Below are positions 9,153 through 17,635 of a DNA stretch of 64,000 nt, one piece after another. Under the pieces are notes generated by a model. That model saw only the letters and a program-made list of their open reading frames with translations, ran no database searches and was not told the origin of the DNA. The translations under genes were made by a program, and so were the position numbers. Where the stretch lies: positions 1 to 64,000 of the forward strand of contig NZ_AMZN01000004.1 of NCBI RefSeq assembly GCF_000331535.1, written 5' to 3'. Origin of the DNA: Fulvivirga imtechensis AK7 (GTDB lineage: Bacteria > Bacteroidota > Bacteroidia > Cytophagales > Cyclobacteriaceae). Within the stretch, counting starts at the first letter, position 1; every line of letters starts with the position of its first letter.

Positions 9153-10007
9153 CCTGTTCCTCATTTTTTCCAATTGGTCCCATATTTCCTGAGGTACTTC
9201 GTCCAGACTGTTGAACTCTCCTCCGCCCTTTATCCATTCACCACCATCTATGGTTACAACCTCCCCATTGACATACGCGGAATAATCCGACATGAGATAG
9301 GCTGCGAGATTAGCCAGCTCCTGATGCTCACCAAAGCGCCCCAGCGGAATTCTTTTCAAGGGATCGATCTTTTCAGCTACTTCGCCGGGGAACAACCTTT
9401 TCCATGCTCCTTCCGTTGGGAAGGGGCCGGGAGCGATGGCATTGGAGCGTATGCCATACTTTGCCCACTCTGAGGCGAGAGAGCGCGTCATGGCTAAAAC
9501 ACCTGCTTTTGCACAGGCAGATGGAACTACATAACCGGAGCCGGTCCATGCATAGGTGGTGACAATGTTCAGGAAAGTGCCACCTTGCTTATTATTGATC
9601 CAGTTTTTGCCCATAGCCAACGTGAAATTATAGGTCCCTCTTAAAACAATATCTACAACTATATCAAATGCGCGGTGAGAAAGTCTTTCCGTTGGGCTGA
9701 TAAAGTTTCCCGCGGCATTATTGAGTACGCCATGTATTTGCCCGAATCGTTCTTCAGTCTTTCTGATCACTTGTTCAATTTCTTCATACTTACGGATATC
9801 ACAGGCAACAGGCAGTACTTTTCCTCCTGTTTCCTGTTCTAATTCTTTTGCGGCCTTTTCAAGCACATCCATTTTGCGGCTTGAAATAACCAAATTAGCC
9901 CCCAGCTCCAGGAAATACTTTCCCATAGACCGGCCCAAACCTGTGCCGCCACCCGTTACTATAATGGTTTTACCTTTTAAACTGTTTTCCTTGAGCATTC
10001 CTTCCAT
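9150..10007 (-). CDS. SDR oxidoreductase resembling 2,4-dienoyl-CoA reductase
   Basis: This 285-aa Rossmann protein has the NADP(H) motif TGGGTGLG near residue 18, the SSRK stretch that favours NADPH, and NNAAGNFISPTERLS, a close match to peroxisomal or mitochondrial 2,4-dienoyl-CoA reductases. The usual YxxxK is replaced by SACAK, which is also the case in that subgroup, where a different Tyr and the Lys act. The likely role is reducing dienoyl-CoA intermediates during beta-oxidation of unsaturated fatty acids. It is transcribed alone on the minus strand. Confidence 0.85.
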   Translation of the reverse strand: MEGMLKENSLKGKTIIVTGGGTGLGRSMGKYFLELGANLVISSRKMDVLEKAAKELEQETGGKVLPVACDIRKYEEIEQVIRKTEERFGQIHGVLNNAAGNFISPTERLSHRAFDIVVDIVLRGTYNFTLAMGKNWINNKQGGTFLNIVTTYAWTGSGYVVPSACAKAGVLAMTRSLASEWAKYGIRSNAIAPGPFPTEGAWKRLFPGEVAEKIDPLKRIPLGRFGEHQELANLAAYLMSDYSAYVNGEVVTIDGGEWIKGGGEFNSLDEVPQEIWDQLEKMRNR

Positions 10008-10061
10008 AGCATATATTTTTTGATCGAAATTTAAAGATAGGGATAACTAAAAAATTATAAA

Positions 10062-10069
10062 TAGATTTG
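10062..10069 (+). promoter_or_regulatory. Candidate -7 element (TAGATTTG)
   Basis: TAGATTTG fits the Bacteroidota -7 consensus TAnnTTTG and lies 52 bp upstream of the OmpA-family gene. No good TTTG (-33) is present at the expected 19-bp spacing, so this is only a weak prediction. Confidence 0.3.
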
Positions 10070-10121
10070 AAATATAATTGATTCCGTAGAGTTTTACTAT
10101 TCAATTTAATCAGAGAACAAC

Positions 10122-11063
10122 ATGAGAACCCTTATTGGCCTTACCATACTTTTGTTTGCTACAGCTTGTGTTACCCAAAAGAAGTATGATGATCTAATGT
10201 CTGAAAAAATACAACTTGAGTCTGATCTGGCTATGTGCAAAGACAGCCTTGAGTCTGCAACAGCAAATGTGGGCCGCCTGTCAAGCCTGGTAGACCAGCT
10301 TAAATCTGATACCTCCCGCCTCGGACGCCGGATCAGAAATAATGAACTTGAGATGGCTGAATTGACAAAGGAGCACAAGCAGCTTGAAGCCTATTATAAT
10401 AATTTGCTTAATAATAGTGGAAAGCTTACCCGGGATTTAGCAGAGCAACAGGAACACTTGCTTGCACTGAAAGAAAATTTGGAACAAACAAAACGTTTGA
10501 ACGAAAGTTTGAGTGCTGATCTTTCTGAAAGAGAGAAAAAAGTAAAGGAACTGGAGACTATCCTTGAAAATAAGGAGAAGGCCGTGCAGGAACTGAAAAA
10601 CAGAATTACTAATGCCCTCTTGAGCTTTAAGGAGAATGATTTGACCGTGGAAGTTAAAAACGGAAAAGTATATGTATCTCTTGCTGAACAACTACTATTC
10701 AAGTCGGGTAGTACGGTGGTTGATTCCAAAGGAGTAACTGCACTTCAGCAACTGGCAAAAGCGCTTAAAGGGCAAAAGGATATACATGTAATGGTAGAAG
10801 GTCATACAGACAATGTGCCCATATCCAGAACTTCAACTTATATGAAAGACAACTGGGATTTAAGTGTGCTAAGGGCCACCTCAATTATTCGTATCTTAAC
10901 TGAATCGGGCGTTGGACCTGAGCAGATCACGGCTGCAGGACGAGGGGAGTTCGCCCCGGTAGCCACCAACGATAGCGCTGGGGGTAAACAAAAGAACAGG
11001 AGAACGGAAATCATTATTACGCCTGATCTTGATGAGTTGTTTAAGATCCTTGAGACGAACTAA
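10122..11063 (+). CDS. OmpA-family peptidoglycan-binding lipoprotein with coiled coil
   Basis: A 313-aa protein with a lipobox (LLFATAC, Cys16), so it should be lipid-anchored. Residues about 20-165 are heptad-rich and charged (a long coiled coil). From about 190 comes an OmpA/MotB-type domain with the family sequence EGHTDNVPISR, LRATSIIRILTESGV and the KNRRTEIII peptidoglycan-contact region. It most likely ties the outer membrane to the cell wall. A strong hairpin terminator follows directly. Confidence 0.9.
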   Translation: MRTLIGLTILLFATACVTQKKYDDLMSEKIQLESDLAMCKDSLESATANVGRLSSLVDQLKSDTSRLGRRIRNNELEMAELTKEHKQLEAYYNNLLNNSGKLTRDLAEQQEHLLALKENLEQTKRLNESLSADLSEREKKVKELETILENKEKAVQELKNRITNALLSFKENDLTVEVKNGKVYVSLAEQLLFKSGSTVVDSKGVTALQQLAKALKGQKDIHVMVEGHTDNVPISRTSTYMKDNWDLSVLRATSIIRILTESGVGPEQITAAGRGEFAPVATNDSAGGKQKNRRTEIIITPDLDELFKILETN

Positions 11064-11083
11064 GACTTGTTAGCTATAAAATA

Positions 11084-11119
11084 AATAAGGGGCCGCCCTG
11101 TTGCGGCCCCTTATTTATT
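11084..11119. terminator. Bidirectional rho-independent terminator
   Basis: AATAAGGGGCCGC and GCGGCCCCTTATT form a perfect 13-bp stem around a 6-base loop (CCTGTT). A-rich and T-rich sequence lies on the outer sides. It is placed between the stop of the OmpA gene and the stop of the convergent His-rich gene, so it can stop transcription from both sides. Confidence 0.9.
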
Positions 11120-11807
11120 AACGACCCCTTTTCACATACACCGCACGTCCTTGTTCAGACTTTCCTTTTTCACGTCCCTTATGGTCACCATTATAATGAC
11201 TTTCCCTGGAGTTGTGGTATCGGTCACGTCTTTCTCTGTACCCGTCATCATCAGGTCTGCTATGGTTTTGAGGCTTATTGTGTTTATGGCCGTGACCACC
11301 CTTATTATTATGTCCGGTGCCATGCCCATGTTTATGGCCCTGTCCGTTTGATTTATAGACATAGTGTGTACTATGGGTGTGATGATAACCATATGGCCTG
11401 TACACATAAGCTACATGATTATGCCCATGATGATGGCTGCTGTGGCAGCTTTTGTAGTGGGTTCTGTAGTATGTTGCATGATATCCGCAATGGCTGCTGC
11501 AAACATGATCGTGAAGCGGATAGTAGTCCCTGACAAAATTCCTGGTGATGTACCCGTCCTTTCGTATGGTCAATTCTACAAACATATCGCCACGTTGTAG
11601 TACTACATCAAAAAATAATCCACCACTATGATACGCTCTTGAAGCGTGTACCCATTCATAGCCATAGTAGTGGTCATATACAACATTGGATATATGCGTG
11701 GGAATATCCCAGCTATGCTCAACTCCGAATGATGCAATAAAGTGCTGCGCCTTGCCCTGCAAAGAAACTCCGGTTGAGAGTAGTAAAAATAGTATCATCT
11801 TTTTCAT
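11118..11807 (-). CDS. Secreted histidine-rich protein, function unknown
   Basis: I place the start at 11807 (MKKMILFLLL), which gives a normal signal peptide ending in GKAQ; an upstream in-frame ATG at 11855 would put 16 residues before it. The first ~90 residues after the signal resemble a small beta-rich domain. Residues about 95-229 are low-complexity, with runs such as SSHHHGHNH and GHKHGHGTGH and basic stretches. I count about 32 His in 229 residues. Zinc, copper or nickel binding is a reasonable inference from composition only. No metal transporter is adjacent. Confidence 0.75.
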   Translation of the reverse strand: MKKMILFLLLSTGVSLQGKAQHFIASFGVEHSWDIPTHISNVVYDHYYGYEWVHASRAYHSGGLFFDVVLQRGDMFVELTIRKDGYITRNFVRDYYPLHDHVCSSHCGYHATYYRTHYKSCHSSHHHGHNHVAYVYRPYGYHHTHSTHYVYKSNGQGHKHGHGTGHNNKGGHGHKHNKPQNHSRPDDDGYRERRDRYHNSRESHYNGDHKGREKGKSEQGRAVYVKRGR

Positions 11808-11909
11808 GGCACTTAGTGTTTGGTTATACCAGACCATTATCAATATTGATGCCAATGAAGAAAATTTTTGTGTAAGTATCTTATATTCAATATGTTATGA
11901 TGGTGTATA

Positions 11910-13889
11910 TTAGTTCCCCTGAACTAATATTTTTTTAGTTTCGGTACTACTATTACGGGTGATCTGTAAGAAATATACTCCTTGCCTAAGGCCTGACGTG
12001 TTAATATTTGCCCGGCCATTATCATGTTCTGAAATAATTCGTTCAATGATAGTTTGTCCAAAAGTATTGATCAGTCGCAGGTGTATTTTTCCCGAATCCA
12101 TTGTCTCAAATTTAAATTCGTTTTTGATAACAGGATTAGGATAAACTTTGGCCGTGCAGTTGCCTTCGGTTCTGGTAATACTTATTACTTCCGACTGGTC
12201 AACATGCCCGTCATAGTCAAAGCTTTTTAACTGGTAGTAAAGCGTACCACACGGTGCTCCGTTGATAATATGACTATAGTGGTTAACATTTTTTTGCAGG
12301 TTGGCTTTGGGTATGCTGGCTACCTCCCGTAGCTCCCGGGCATTCCCTATACCCTGATAGATCTCGAAATGGCTATTATTTACTTCCTCCGTAGTGGTCC
12401 AACGCAGTTCTACTCCCTCTTCTGTAGCTTTTGCCTCAAATCCCAGAAGTTTGATAGGCAACGGCTCCTCTGTGAAAGTAAATGTAACCATATATGAAGA
12501 CCCTGGGGCCAAAGTATTTCTGTCCCCATAGGCTGTTGCTTTTATAGTATACTCACCTTCTGATGGTACAAATGATTTATGGTTGTTGTTTCCTATGGAA
12601 TAGTTGCTGTTAATATTATTGTCATTGAGTGAAATGAAATTTCGGTTTTCATTAAGTCCAAAACGCACACTTGCCCGGGTATTAAGGTTTTCCACTGTAG
12701 CAATAATATTCAATAGTGATGGGTCATGGCCACTGAGGCTAATTGTCTGATTATTGCTGATGGGGCCCAGGTCTTTATTGTTTTTTCCATCGTAAAGCCG
12801 TAGTTCTGTTACTGCGGGTCCCGTGGTACTGCTGTTGACAGTAACCCCTACCGTATCGCTATTTGTAAGGCCTTCATTATCCGTTACTTTAAGCATGAAC
12901 TTGTAGACAGACCCGGATGGGCTTAGATTCAATATTAAATGATCACTACCATCTTGAAATGATACGCTTGGCCCGGCCAACTGTTCCCAGTTGTACAAGT
13001 TGATACTGCCGTTCGGGTCATAGGCAAAGCTATTAATTTTAATAGAGTGGCCGGGATCAACTATGGTTATATCCGGTCCTATGTTGACCAAAGGCCTGTA
13101 ATTGCTTGAAATATCTTTCTTTAACGACAATAACCATTCATAAAGGTTGTAACCTGCGCTTAAGTCATAAACCTGATCCCATCCATTATGGCCCTTCGCA
13201 TCAAACAATGTGATGTATGCGGGCAGGTATGGTGCATTTGGACAATTGTTGATAGTTTCTACTACTGTTTGGCCACCTTTACGATCGGCTCCACCTGTAG
13301 GGGGGATGGTGCCGTCTGCTTCACCGTGAAATGCCCAAACAGCTACACCATCCAGTGTACAGATATTCTCAATGGGTGCATTACCGCTGAACGGAGCCAG
13401 GCCGATCAGTTTATCGGGATAAGCCAAAGCATAGTCCCAAATGCCTTTGGCGCCCAGACTGATACCACTTCCGAAGATCCGGCCGGTATCGATATTATAT
13501 TCACCAATAAAATGATCCACTACCTCATTGACCATGGCAGGATCCCATTCATAATCATTGTTAGCCAAATCGCTGCATTTTGAGCCAAGTCTAACATGAG
13601 GAGCAACAACAAACATTTTTAGGGTATCAAAGAAAGTATTACTGTTATTATTAATAGCACCGGGGAGTCCTTTACCAAATGAGCAGTTTATTTGATGGCC
13701 TATAGCTTGTGCGCCATGGAGGTAAACTATTAAGGGATAGGTTGTGCTTGCATCACCGGCATCGTACCCGGTAGGGGTAAATACCAGGTATTCGGTACCT
13801 CCTGGTGAGGTTTCAATAGTCATGTTGTTCTGGGCATAGCAGAAAAAGCTCCAAAAGAGGCAGAGGGTCAGAGTAAAAATACAACGCAT
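11910..13889 (-). CDS. T9SS-exported alpha/beta-hydrolase (esterase/depolymerase-like) with PKD domain
   Basis: This 659-aa protein has a signal peptide (to FCYAQ) followed by a PHB-depolymerase/dienelactone-type hydrolase at about 30-260. The visible triad is Ser144 in GSGISLGAKG, Asp192 in HGEADGTIPP and His234 in AKGHNGWD. A PKD/cadherin-like domain follows (about 268-350), then a beta-sandwich (about 360-460), a fibronectin-like segment, and a C-terminal T9SS sorting domain starting at KVYPNP (about 577) and ending in ETKKILVQGN. It should be exported across the outer membrane and attached or released by the sortase. The substrate is unknown; an ester polymer is plausible. Confidence 0.87.
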   Translation of the reverse strand: MRCIFTLTLCLFWSFFCYAQNNMTIETSPGGTEYLVFTPTGYDAGDASTTYPLIVYLHGAQAIGHQINCSFGKGLPGAINNNSNTFFDTLKMFVVAPHVRLGSKCSDLANNDYEWDPAMVNEVVDHFIGEYNIDTGRIFGSGISLGAKGIWDYALAYPDKLIGLAPFSGNAPIENICTLDGVAVWAFHGEADGTIPPTGGADRKGGQTVVETINNCPNAPYLPAYITLFDAKGHNGWDQVYDLSAGYNLYEWLLSLKKDISSNYRPLVNIGPDITIVDPGHSIKINSFAYDPNGSINLYNWEQLAGPSVSFQDGSDHLILNLSPSGSVYKFMLKVTDNEGLTNSDTVGVTVNSSTTGPAVTELRLYDGKNNKDLGPISNNQTISLSGHDPSLLNIIATVENLNTRASVRFGLNENRNFISLNDNNINSNYSIGNNNHKSFVPSEGEYTIKATAYGDRNTLAPGSSYMVTFTFTEEPLPIKLLGFEAKATEEGVELRWTTTEEVNNSHFEIYQGIGNARELREVASIPKANLQKNVNHYSHIINGAPCGTLYYQLKSFDYDGHVDQSEVISITRTEGNCTAKVYPNPVIKNEFKFETMDSGKIHLRLINTFGQTIIERIISEHDNGRANINTSGLRQGVYFLQITRNSSTETKKILVQGN

Positions 13890-14257
13890 AATCTTAGTTG
13901 GTTTGGTGGATGGTGATTATGCTAAAGTCAGGTAAGTTTTTGGTCGAAAAGCACTTTCTTTTGTGCTCTGGTAAATATAATTAATTTTATATGGAAAAGG
14001 TTTCAGATGATAAGTTTTTAGTTGAAAAAGAGTAGGGGTTTTTGATGTAGCTTAACAAGAGATCTAACTAAGGGTTTGGAGATCGTATATCTCCCGTCAG
14101 CCTAGTTAGTGCTTGTAAGAAAACTCTAAGTGGCTTTAAGAAATGAAGTCCTAAAAAGCGGAGCGTACTGGGGTACGGTAGCATTTTTGGGGCAAGCGTA
14201 ACGCAGACATTGGCGTTTTCTTAAAGCCACTAGTTAGATCTCTTTTAATATAGAGCT
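13890..14257. other. Gene-free gap of 368 bp, partly repeat B
   Basis: The first 160 bases are AT-rich with no recognisable gene. A perfect 14-bp inverted repeat, AAGAGATCTAACTA at 14057-14070 and TAGTTAGATCTCTT at 14231-14244, encloses repeat B copy 1. A small palindrome (GGAGATCGTATATCTCC) lies at about 14078-14094. Confidence 0.6.
14104..14232. repeat. Repeat B copy 1
   Basis: It starts with TAGTGCTTGTAAGAAAACTC and ends with TTGGCGTTTTCTTAAAGCCA. The interior has AAAAAGCGGAGCGTACTG, GGGTACGG, a CATTTTTGG block and CAAGCGTAACGCAGACA, shared with the copies at 19757 and 37138. The ends are imperfect inverted repeats. It contains no open reading frame of note. Confidence 0.75.
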
Positions 14258-17200
14258 TTATTCACCAATAATAACAGCATCTATCTGTTTGTCTTTTACC
14301 AGTTTATTAAACAGAGGAATATCATCCTTAAGGATCTTTGAGAATTTATCCAACTCCTTGTCTATTTCTGCTGTTACTTCTTTCTTAAAAGCTACGGCCT
14401 GGTCGGTGGGTTTATAATCACCCATGGCCATTAATGAATTCAAATGCCCCAGCTTGTTGTTAAGTCTGATGGGAAAATTCAAAGGGTCCTGACCACTTCT
14501 GTTCTTGGTTTGATACAGCGCTTCTTCCACGGCTTTCATATCCGCTAGTATGGCATCAGCTTTTTCCCTGATCTCTTTATAATCCTTATCATCCATTTTG
14601 TTAGTAACTGCTTTGATCTGTTCCCTTGCCTCCCTGATTTTTTTGATAGTGTTATTGGTTTCGGTAAGTTTTGCGATCACGGAATTGAGGTAGTCAAACT
14701 GCTCTTTAAGGTCAGCCAGGGTCGATGAGGACCGGGGATCTGCCAATATTTCAAATTCTGTGTTTGAGACCGGTTCATTTGTAACGAGGCTGGCTTTATA
14801 CATTCCTGGCAAGGCCGTGGGACCATTAAGGGATGACCACCAGAGGATCATACCTTCGAAACCTTCAGCTCCGGGATATTTCATATCCCAGACAAAGCGG
14901 TTCATGCCCGGTTTTACGGACAGTTCTCCTTCTTTTTTCTTTGCATCTGGCCTGGTGCTGTATCGCTTTATAAGCTTGCCTTCCATATCCGTGATTTCCA
15001 GTGCCAGGGTATCAATATTAGCAGTATCCTTAACATAAAAATGGATCATTACACCACCAGGATGGTTAGTCCCTCTGGTTTTTGAAGCACTGTAATCTCC
15101 ACCGTCAATTCTATAGCCGGGCATTGGCCGGTAAAGATGATACTTGCTACCGGCAATTTGCTGATTGAGCTGGTGTAAAGGGGTAAGGTCATCGATCAGC
15201 CAAAACCCGCGCCCCTGAGTGGCAGCAATTAGGTTATCATTTTTTATGGCCAGGTCGGTAATGGGTACTAGGGGTAAATTCAACTGAAAAGACTTCCAAC
15301 TGGCTCCGTCATCAAAAGATATATACATGCCGTTCTCTGTGCCGGCATACAGTAATCCCTTTTTCATTGCGTCTGCGCGAACCACCCTTGTAAAATGCTC
15401 TTTATCAATGCCTGTTGTTATTTTGGTCCAGGTTTTTCCATAGTCTTCAGTTTTGTAAAGATATGGCTCATAATCACCCAGTTTGTACCTGGTGCCGGCA
15501 ATATAGGCTCCCCCCTTTATAAATGGATGGGGGTCAATACTGTTGACCATCATCCACTTAGGCATACCGGCGGGAGTTACGTTCTGCCAGTTCTGGCCCC
15601 CGTCACGACTGACATGCACGAGTCCGTCATCAGAACCGGTCCATAGCAACCCTTTCTCGTAGGGTGATTCGCAAGCGGCAAATATAGTGGAGTAATACTC
15701 AACGCTGGTATTATCTTTTGTGATCGGCCCTCCTGAAGGACCTAGTTTCGTTGAATCGTTAGTGGTAAGGTCGGGGCTAATTACCTCCCAGGATTGTCCC
15801 TCATTAGTTGTCGCATGCAGGTGATTTGAGGCAGTGTAGAGTTTATTTGGATCATGTGGACTAAAGAAAATGGGAAAATTCCACTGGAAGCGATATTTCA
15901 TTGCTTCTGCTCCATGGCCCATGGGATTATCCGGCCAAACATTTATGGCTCGTATTTCACCGGTTTTATGATTTACCCGTGTGAGGAAGCCATCATAACT
16001 GCCGCCATATACAATATCATTATCTTCTGGGTCTACTGCAATATGTGCGCTTTCGCCTCCGGCAGTGGGCTCCCAATCTCTTTCAGTAATGGAACCCCCG
16101 GTTGTTCGGTGCAAAATTCTGACGGTAGAGTTGTCCTGCTGAGCGCCATAAATGCGATATGGAAAATGATTATCTGTGGTAACCCTATAAAACTGTGCCG
16201 TAGGCTGGTTATGATAGGTTGTCCAGTTATCACCTCCGTCAAAAGTCACCTGGGCACCACCATCATCGCCAATGATCATTCGTTGATTGTCTTCAGGTGC
16301 TATCCACAGGTCATGATGGTCGCCATGTGGCGCGTAGGACGATTCAAAGGTTTTTCCTCCGTCTTTAGATCTATGGTAGGCTACATTGAGTACGTACACC
16401 TTATCTTCATCCTGAGTGTCGGCATATATACGTGTATAATACCACGCCCTTTGTCTCAGGTTTCTGTCATCATTGAGCTTCCTCCAGCTTTTTCCGCTAT
16501 CATCTGAGCGGAAAACTCCGCCCTCTTTATTTTCTATGATTGCCCAGACCCTGTTTGAATTGACGGGAGAAACTGTGACCCCGGAAATGCCCCATATACC
16601 GTCTGGCAACCCTTTGTTTTTGGAAATATCTTCCCAGGTTTCGCCTGCATCAGTACTTTTCCATATCGCTGATCCTTCACCGCCACTTTCAAGGCTATAA
16701 GGTGTTCTTCTGATCTTCCATGTGCTGGCATAGAGAATCCTTGGATTATTAGGGTCCATGATCAGGTCAACGGCTCCGGCATCAGCATTGGCAAAAAGTA
16801 CTCGCTTCCAGGTATTTCCACCATCTATACTTTTATAAACGCCTCTTTCATCGGTTGACTTAAAAAGATCTCCAAGTACCGCAGCATATACTATATCCGG
16901 GTTTTTAGGATGAATGGCAATGCGCGGTATATGACGGGAGTTTCTGAGGCCAATATGTGTCCAGGTTTTTCCTGCATCTACTGATTTCCACATGCCATTT
17001 CCATAGGAAACATTACCTCTGACAGTTTTTTCTCCTCCTCCTACATATATTACATTATTGTCCCATGTGCTAACCGCAACTGCACCGATGGACCCTCCGA
17101 AAAAGCCATCAGAAATGTTTTCCCAAGTATTTCCGGCATCGGTCGTACGCCATACCCCGCCACCGGTGGCTCCGAAATAGAATAAATTGGGTCTGCCGGG

Positions 17201-17386
17201 TACGCCCGTAACGGTAGCTGATCTGCCACCTCGGTGTGGACCTATATTTCTCCACTTTAAACCGTCATATAACTCTTTATTATAAGAAATGGAAGACGGC
17301 AGGTCTTGCTTTTTACGCTGGCCATAGCTTACCGAAATAGATAAACTTAAGATAAAGAGCATGAATAGTTGTAAAATATTGCTCAT
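14258..17386 (-). CDS. Giant BNR/Asp-box (VPS10/sortilin-like) repeat protein
   Basis: A 1042-aa secreted protein with a signal peptide ending at SVSYG. From residue ~45 to ~730 it is built from propeller blades with many Asp-box motifs of the form S-x-D-x-G-x-T-W, for example TTDAGNTW, SVDAGKTW, SIDGGNTW, STDAGETW, SRDGGQNW and TEDYGKTW. Residues ~800-890 look like a beta-sandwich; the last ~150 are helical. This architecture is common in Bacteroidota proteins labelled glycosyl hydrolase or sortilin-like, but no sialidase catalytic residues are evident, so catalysis is unproven. No T9SS signal is seen at the end. It is transcribed alone. Confidence 0.87.
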   Translation of the reverse strand: MSNILQLFMLFILSLSISVSYGQRKKQDLPSSISYNKELYDGLKWRNIGPHRGGRSATVTGVPGRPNLFYFGATGGGVWRTTDAGNTWENISDGFFGGSIGAVAVSTWDNNVIYVGGGEKTVRGNVSYGNGMWKSVDAGKTWTHIGLRNSRHIPRIAIHPKNPDIVYAAVLGDLFKSTDERGVYKSIDGGNTWKRVLFANADAGAVDLIMDPNNPRILYASTWKIRRTPYSLESGGEGSAIWKSTDAGETWEDISKNKGLPDGIWGISGVTVSPVNSNRVWAIIENKEGGVFRSDDSGKSWRKLNDDRNLRQRAWYYTRIYADTQDEDKVYVLNVAYHRSKDGGKTFESSYAPHGDHHDLWIAPEDNQRMIIGDDGGAQVTFDGGDNWTTYHNQPTAQFYRVTTDNHFPYRIYGAQQDNSTVRILHRTTGGSITERDWEPTAGGESAHIAVDPEDNDIVYGGSYDGFLTRVNHKTGEIRAINVWPDNPMGHGAEAMKYRFQWNFPIFFSPHDPNKLYTASNHLHATTNEGQSWEVISPDLTTNDSTKLGPSGGPITKDNTSVEYYSTIFAACESPYEKGLLWTGSDDGLVHVSRDGGQNWQNVTPAGMPKWMMVNSIDPHPFIKGGAYIAGTRYKLGDYEPYLYKTEDYGKTWTKITTGIDKEHFTRVVRADAMKKGLLYAGTENGMYISFDDGASWKSFQLNLPLVPITDLAIKNDNLIAATQGRGFWLIDDLTPLHQLNQQIAGSKYHLYRPMPGYRIDGGDYSASKTRGTNHPGGVMIHFYVKDTANIDTLALEITDMEGKLIKRYSTRPDAKKKEGELSVKPGMNRFVWDMKYPGAEGFEGMILWWSSLNGPTALPGMYKASLVTNEPVSNTEFEILADPRSSSTLADLKEQFDYLNSVIAKLTETNNTIKKIREAREQIKAVTNKMDDKDYKEIREKADAILADMKAVEEALYQTKNRSGQDPLNFPIRLNNKLGHLNSLMAMGDYKPTDQAVAFKKEVTAEIDKELDKFSKILKDDIPLFNKLVKDKQIDAVIIGE

Positions 17387-17635
17387 ATTTATTACGTTTA
17401 CTTGATGGGTTGAAAATAAAGCTAGTGTAAATAAGAATTTAGGAGAAGATAAATTATATTAGCGGTTGGAACGGCCTGGACCAACTGATTCGGCAAGGTT
17501 TTTGAAAAAGGCAACTCAACCTAAACGCTTATACCGCTTTTCAAGAAGTAATTTGCTCAATGTCAGCGAATTATGATATTTTATACATTTAAATTTGATG
17601 TTGCGATTTAGTTGAGTAGTTGGTTTTATGTTCTG

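Noticed and set aside
11151-11600. Plus-strand frames opposite the His-rich gene
   Set aside because: Met/Ile/Val-rich translations are the antisense of His-rich codons, not membrane proteins.
13188-13583. 131-codon plus-strand reading frame inside the T9SS hydrolase gene
   Set aside because: Antisense to a gene with an intact catalytic triad; no signal or domain in its translation.
15854-16507. 217-codon plus-strand reading frame inside the BNR protein gene
   Set aside because: Antisense shadow of a gene with clear repeated Asp-box domains; its translation shows no domain and is rich in Ile and Cys.
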